Source of the DNA: Bacillota bacterium
Lineage (GTDB): Bacteria; Bacillota; Sulfobacillia; JAJZYS01; JAJYTV01
Length of the DNA stretch: 64,000 bases
Assembly (NCBI GenBank): GCA_021799275.1
Contig: JAJZAT010000016.1
Location: forward strand, 1 to 64,000
Direction: 5' to 3'
This document shows positions 60,309-64,000 of the stretch, in pieces (the first letter of the stretch is position 1; every line of letters begins with the position of its first letter). The notes under the pieces were generated by a model that worked only from the letters and a program-made list of their open reading frames with translations, made no database searches and was not told where the DNA came from. Position numbers and translations under genes: made by a program.

Positions 60309-61892
60309 TCATGCCTCGTCCTCCTCCAGGCGCGGCAGGTGGCCGAACGAGAAAGCGTGCAGGAACTGCTGGAGGTAGAGCGGCAGGCCGATCAGGATCA
60401 AACCGCCGGCCTGGAGGTCGTCCGTATTGATCAGGTCCGCCGTGGGCCCCTGGGTACCGTTCGCGAGGACGGTCGCTCCCACGAGGAGGAGAAGGTAGCC
60501 GAGGTAGAGCAACACGCGGGAATTGCGGGGCAGCCCCCTCGAGCCGCGGTTGAGGATGCCACCGCTCGCCAGGATCTCGTGCCCGATGCCTACGATCAGC
60601 AGCAGGGCCTCGGCGGAGAGCAGACCGCGCGTCAGGGTGTGCATCCAGTCGAAGAGGTTCCAGGTGTCGAGCGCGAGCGTGAGGCCCAGTAGCCAGAAGA
60701 TCGCGAAGAGTGCGCGCTCAACGGTCAGGCGATGACGCCACCTGAGCCAGAGGAGATAGCCGAGGGCCGACAGGGTCACGGCCTCGTTCATGCCGCGAGC
60801 GCCGATGGCCAAAGTGCCATGGATGATGCCCCAGACCGGGTTCCCGGGACCAAGAGCCATCACATTGCTGACGTTCCAGAGGCCGAACAGAAGCAGGAAC
60901 ATCGCCCCCGCGCGCCAGCCGGGTCGCCGGCGGGAGGCCGGCAGGAACACCGCCGCCAGAATCAGCGCGAGCAGGGCGCTCCAGCCGAAGACAAGATGCA
61001 GCCCCTGGGGCATGAAGACAACGAGAATGATCAATAGGGCTGCAAGGAACGGCAGCAGTTCTGGTGGCTCCTCCTCTCTCGGCGATACGGCGCGGCACGC
61101 CCAGGCCGCCACCGCGATCAGCAGGAGGGCCGTGAACACGCCAAGTCCTGGCGTCTGCCAGGTCAGGGCGAGGATCAGGATCTTCACGCCCACGATGGCG
61201 AGCGCGAACCACCAGACGACCTCCGTCTCGAGGTGGCGATGCGCGTGGGTCAGGGCGAATCGTGTGAGGTAGAGGCCCGTCTGACCGAGGTCGAAGCCGG
61301 AGTAGAAGATGATCGGAATGAAGAGGAGGTAGAAGACCATGACCTGGTTCAAGAGGGTCATGGACACGGCGGCGGCGTCGCTTAAGAACAGGAGAAGGTA
61401 CGTGAGGACGACCAACCCGCCCGTGATGGCCAAAGCCCACTTGTCGGTCGGCCGCCGGAACGCCGTGTAGATGAGGTAGCCGATCGTAAGGAGGACCGGC
61501 AGCGCAACCGCCAGATCGCCCGGCACCACGAGTCCGAAAAACAGGAGAAAGGCAAGGGCGATGGGCCAGCGCATCGCCGCGCCAGCCATCGCCGCGCCCG
61601 CCAGGAGATACCACCAGCCAGCCGCCTGGAGCAGGGCTCCTCCGGCCAGAACCGGCCAAGGCATGCGAATGTTCAGGAGCCCTGTCGCCGCGTGGACGGC
61701 AGCCAGCCTTTCAAGCGGCAGGGTGAGCACCAGAAGGCCCAGGACCACCGCTGCGGTGGCGGCGAAGGCCATGCCGCGGATGAGCGGGTCGAGGGTGCCG
61801 AAGCGCACGAAGTGCCCAGCGTAGCGTAGCCAGTAGGGTGGAGTCTCCGGGCGCATGGCTTCTCGCGGCGCGCCCACACCGATCTCAGCCAC
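60309..61892 (-). CDS. Many-pass membrane protein of unknown function
   Basis: A 527-residue integral membrane protein with about 13-15 helices. A loop has His residues in THAHRHLETEVVWW, and another conserved-looking stretch is NVMALGPGNPVWGIIHG. Helix-end Glu/Arg pairs are present, but I recognise no family. GTG 61892 has GGGGGGAG 6 bp ahead. It sits between a PrsW-like protease and two exported proteins and may help handle or anchor them; this is inference. Confidence 0.8.
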   Translation of the reverse strand: MAEIGVGAPREAMRPETPPYWLRYAGHFVRFGTLDPLIRGMAFAATAAVVLGLLVLTLPLERLAAVHAATGLLNIRMPWPVLAGGALLQAAGWWYLLAGAAMAGAAMRWPIALAFLLFFGLVVPGDLAVALPVLLTIGYLIYTAFRRPTDKWALAITGGLVVLTYLLLFLSDAAAVSMTLLNQVMVFYLLFIPIIFYSGFDLGQTGLYLTRFALTHAHRHLETEVVWWFALAIVGVKILILALTWQTPGLGVFTALLLIAVAAWACRAVSPREEEPPELLPFLAALLIILVVFMPQGLHLVFGWSALLALILAAVFLPASRRRPGWRAGAMFLLLFGLWNVSNVMALGPGNPVWGIIHGTLAIGARGMNEAVTLSALGYLLWLRWRHRLTVERALFAIFWLLGLTLALDTWNLFDWMHTLTRGLLSAEALLLIVGIGHEILASGGILNRGSRGLPRNSRVLLYLGYLLLLVGATVLANGTQGPTADLINTDDLQAGGLILIGLPLYLQQFLHAFSFGHLPRLEEDEA

Positions 61893-61912
61893 AAGTATCT
61901 CCCCCCGTCAGG

Positions 61913-63082
61913 TCAGGACGGGCTCACGACAGCTTCGGACGGTGCCTGCGCGGCTGTGACGACCGCCCCGGCGTCCACCAGGCCGCCGCACTTGCCACAG
62001 AACTGTGCGTCGTGGCTGAGGCGCCCGCCGCAGTGCGGGCAGTACCTGGCCCGCCGTGCCCTGATCGGACGATCCTCCTGGATCGGCTCGCCTCGCTCCT
62101 GCCGGTGTGCGGCAAGGATGAGACCTCGCAGGAAGTATACGTCGACGATCAGGATGACGACGAACAGCAGATCCGACACCACACCGGTCGAGAGGTCCCA
62201 CAGCGAATGCATCGCCATCACGACGATCGCGGTGCCGATCAGCTTCAGATCGATTCGGATCTTGCCGCCCGACGCCTCGCGCCAGGCCATGCCGGCGATG
62301 ATGGCCGTCCAGGAGCCATGCATCCAGGGACCAAGGAACGAGCGAAGGAAGAAGACGTTCATGAGGCCCGAAAGTCCTGCGTGGTTGAATGCGTACTGAA
62401 GCTGGGCGAAGGAGTGGACGGTTCCGGCCTGCAGAGCGTTGGCCGCAGCCGCGATGCCGTAAGTCGAGTAGGCGGAGAAGAAGTAGCTCAGGTTTTCCGA
62501 TGCGGCAAAACCCATGCCCGCTGCGGCCCCGAACAGGATCCCGTCCATGATCGAGACGTACTTGCACCGGCGGAGCAGCCAGACGACGCCGAGGAACTTC
62601 ACCGTCTCCTCCACCGGTCCGGCGCCCGCCAGGCCGAACGGGAGGAAGCTGTTCAGCAGGAAAGCGGCCAGGTTGCCTACGAGAGCGACGCCCACGAAGA
62701 TCTCCACCAGCACGATCGCCGGCGGCTCTTCGGTAAGTCCCTCGCTGGCCATGAAGAAGACGAAGAGGACAGGTACAAACAGCGATCCGAACACCAGGAG
62801 CCGGATGGTCACACCTGGGTCGTCGAGCCAGACGGCAAGTGCTCCCCAGGCGCCCATCACCAGGAGGCCGACGAGCATGGCGATCCAGAAGGCACGCCGA
62901 CGGTGCGGTGCGGCGTGCGGTAACATGGTCGAGACGAGGTCCGGAATGGCCCAATGCTGACTCGGGGCCGTCGGCAGCCGTCCCTGCGCGGCTTCCGCTG
63001 GCGCCGCCGTCAGGGCTTGGCCGCAGTGGATGCAATGCAGGCCACCTTCGGCGTTCGTGGCCCCGCAACTAGGACAGTACAC
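61913..63082 (-). CDS. PrsW-like intramembrane protease with terminal zinc ribbons
   Basis: A 389-residue membrane protein with a zinc ribbon at each end: CPSCG..CIHCG (about 3-21) and CPHCG..CGKCG (about 345-365). In between are about eight helices with PrsW/CAAX-like motifs: PVEETVKFLGV (the EExxK site), GAAAGMGFAASENLSYF, HGSWTAIIAG and HSLWD. PrsW cleaves anti-sigma factors in Bacillus. GTG 63082 follows GGGGGGGAG. The ribbons suggest binding to another protein or nucleic acid at the membrane. Confidence 0.87.
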   Translation of the reverse strand: MYCPSCGATNAEGGLHCIHCGQALTAAPAEAAQGRLPTAPSQHWAIPDLVSTMLPHAAPHRRRAFWIAMLVGLLVMGAWGALAVWLDDPGVTIRLLVFGSLFVPVLFVFFMASEGLTEEPPAIVLVEIFVGVALVGNLAAFLLNSFLPFGLAGAGPVEETVKFLGVVWLLRRCKYVSIMDGILFGAAAGMGFAASENLSYFFSAYSTYGIAAAANALQAGTVHSFAQLQYAFNHAGLSGLMNVFFLRSFLGPWMHGSWTAIIAGMAWREASGGKIRIDLKLIGTAIVVMAMHSLWDLSTGVVSDLLFVVILIVDVYFLRGLILAAHRQERGEPIQEDRPIRARRARYCPHCGGRLSHDAQFCGKCGGLVDAGAVVTAAQAPSEAVVSPS

Positions 63083-63114
63083 GCGTCTCCCCCCCGTGTG
63101 CGCGTTGCGCTGGG

Positions 63115-63327
63115 TCAGTGGCTCTCCCCTTGTGAAGACTGCTTCGCGGCCCGCTCCATGCGGCTCCGAGTCATCCGGGCGACCATGAAGTCCGTCCAGA
63201 ACCAAATGATGGCCGCCAGGAACAGGGCGTAGATGGCATCGCCCCAGCTACCCGCGAGCCCGACCACCACCGCGAGGACGGCGGCGAAGATGGCCAGGAC
63301 CCTGCCCACCCACTTGAGTACCTTGAT
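63115..63327 (-). CDS. Small two-helix membrane protein, probable ATC start
   Basis: A 70-residue protein with two hydrophobic helices and a basic tail (RMTRSRMERAAKQ). GGGGGGAG lies 4 bp before an ATC (63327), the same spacing as the adjoining PrsW-like gene. No ATG, GTG or TTG is suitably placed: the GTG 63366 would lie upstream of the ribosome site. The next gene downstream is the PrsW-like gene after 32 bp. Confidence 0.65.
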   Translation of the reverse strand: MKVLKWVGRVLAIFAAVLAVVVGLAGSWGDAIYALFLAAIIWFWTDFMVARMTRSRMERAAKQSSQGESH

Positions 63328-63414
63328 GACGCTCCCCCCTTTTACATGGCAATGCCGAAGGCCCACTGTTGAGGCGCCTGCGACATCCTACCGATGTGAT
63401 TAATTGAACGGAGC

Positions 63415-63490
63415 TCCCTCCCGCAGGAAAATCACCCAAAGCGGTGAATGGCCCTCACCCATAAGGGTGATTTGCACTTTCCTGGAGGGA
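63415..63490 (+). promoter_or_regulatory. Structured leader covering the ribosome site of the last gene
   Basis: Three consecutive stems can form: TCCCTC (63415-63420) with GAGGGA (63485-63490), CAGGAAA (63424-63430) with TTTCCTG (63478-63484), ATCACCC (63431-63437) with GGGTGAT (63465-63471). The ribosome site GGAGGG lies in the right arm. A rival hairpin TCACCC-ATAA-GGGTGA (63455-63470) uses the same GGGTGA, so two exclusive folds exist. Confidence 0.6.
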
Positions 63491-63496
63491 TCATTT

Positions 63497-64000
63497 ATGG
63501 AGGAAGCTGCGGCGTACTCCAGCGATGCGGCCACTCCCCGTCAACTATTCCCGGCCATTGCATTTCTTGGTGGTATCTTCGCCTGGCTTCTTTCGGTGCC
63601 GCTCTTTGGGCCGACCTGGTTAGGGCTCGCCGCCGCAGCACACCTGGATCCCACCACACCGATCTACCTGTTTCTTGGAGGGCATGCGGTAGGACTAGCC
63701 GGATCCGGCCTCATCTCCGACGCTTGGCCCGTCTTTCGCAGAGCCGGGCTTGCCTGGGCAGCCCCTGTGTGTTTCCTCCTGACGGCCCTAACCGCTGCCG
63801 CGCCGGCGACGTCGCCCGCAATCTTTCCTCTGCTCGGTCTTGTCGCGGCCTGGGGCATCGTCGCGTGGTCGCCGACCTTCCGGTCTCTGGTACCCCTCCG
63901 GCGCCGCGCCATAGCCTTTGCTGGCGTACCGGTCGCCGCCAACGGCCTCAAGTACGCCTGGTCTTTCGGCCTCGGTCACGTGCAACCCGCCTGGCTGGTC
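63497..64000 (+). CDS. Membrane protein, cut by window end
   Basis: An open frame from ATG 63497 (GGAGGG 7 bp ahead) runs to the window end with no stop, giving at least 168 residues. It has about five hydrophobic segments (FPAIAFLGGIFAWLLSV, TPIYLFLGGHAVGLAG and others), as in an MFS-like or membrane-sensor N-terminus. It cannot be assigned without the rest. Confidence 0.75.
   Translation, partial: MEEAAAYSSDAATPRQLFPAIAFLGGIFAWLLSVPLFGPTWLGLAAAAHLDPTTPIYLFLGGHAVGLAGSGLISDAWPVFRRAGLAWAAPVCFLLTALTAAAPATSPAIFPLLGLVAAWGIVAWSPTFRSLVPLRRRAIAFAGVPVAANGLKYAWSFGLGHVQPAWLV

Noticed and set aside
1-64000. CRISPR arrays, tRNA, rRNA or intact transposase genes
   Set aside because: No regularly spaced direct repeats, cloverleaf-like sequences, rRNA segments or transposase domains were seen on reading.

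Overview
This is a 64 kb, high-GC bacterial chromosome segment. It is densely coded, with strong GGAGG-type ribosome binding sites and frequent GTG/TTG starts. A secreted S-layer-homology (SLH) protein, a CtaG/SCO pair for cytochrome oxidase assembly, PrsW and RIO-kinase homologues, and multidomain c-di-GMP proteins suggest an aerobic, envelope-complex, Gram-positive-type bacterium, perhaps a high-GC Bacillota of the Symbiobacterium/Sulfobacillus/Thermaerobacter kind. That placement is inference; no rRNA or tRNA gene is visible.

Layout: 0.2-5.6 kb holds an immunity-like/GNAT fusion and a 1426-residue GGDEF-EAL protein with a globin-sensor-like segment. 5.8-10.5 kb is a Zur-type regulator with an ABC metal importer (binding protein, ATPase, two permeases), preceded by a 15-bp palindrome, then a lipoprotein. 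10.6-14.1 kb (minus strand) carries ctaG, a SCO1/thioredoxin-like fusion, a GNAT and a DUF2231 membrane protein. 14.4-18.4 kb has a RIO kinase with an attenuator-like leader, a bifunctional ManC-type enzyme and a soluble CZB chemoreceptor-like protein. 18.5-23 kb is PadR, an MFS exporter and a two-subunit molybdenum hydroxylase. 23-31.9 kb holds an AlbA-type regulator, an ABC-2 exporter, a divergent Mur ligase with a RimI-like GNAT, an acyl-CoA synthetase and a polysaccharide deacetylase. 31.9-37.3 kb is a 1774-residue beta-helix/SLH surface protein with a structured 5' leader. 37.9-41.8 kb has an orphan DNA methyltransferase and a second EAL-GGDEF protein.

The most unusual region is 42.6-58.6 kb, a defence-island-like block. 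A tightly overlapping minus-strand operon encodes an unknown protein, two BREX-ATPase-like (BrxC/D, DUF2791) proteins and a BrxL-type AAA/Lon-like protein. A second minus-strand operon encodes a SNF2 helicase overlapping a coiled-coil zinc-ribbon protein. A RecQ helicase with an AbrB-like N-terminus and a winged-helix protein flank them. Two plus-strand genes (pRiA4b ORF-3-like and SEC-C/TPR) lie upstream of, and divergent from, the two operons. No PglX, PglZ, BrxA or BrxB is visible, so this is not a canonical BREX locus and may be an undescribed BrxL-based system.

The right end (59.2-64 kb) holds envelope genes: a lipoprotein, a secreted protein, a many-pass membrane protein, a PrsW-like protease with zinc ribbons at both ends, a small membrane protein, and a membrane protein cut by the window edge whose leader can fold over its ribosome binding site. 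Two genes (RIO kinase, small membrane protein) seem best explained by ATC start codons, and two others (manC-like, padR) look leaderless.
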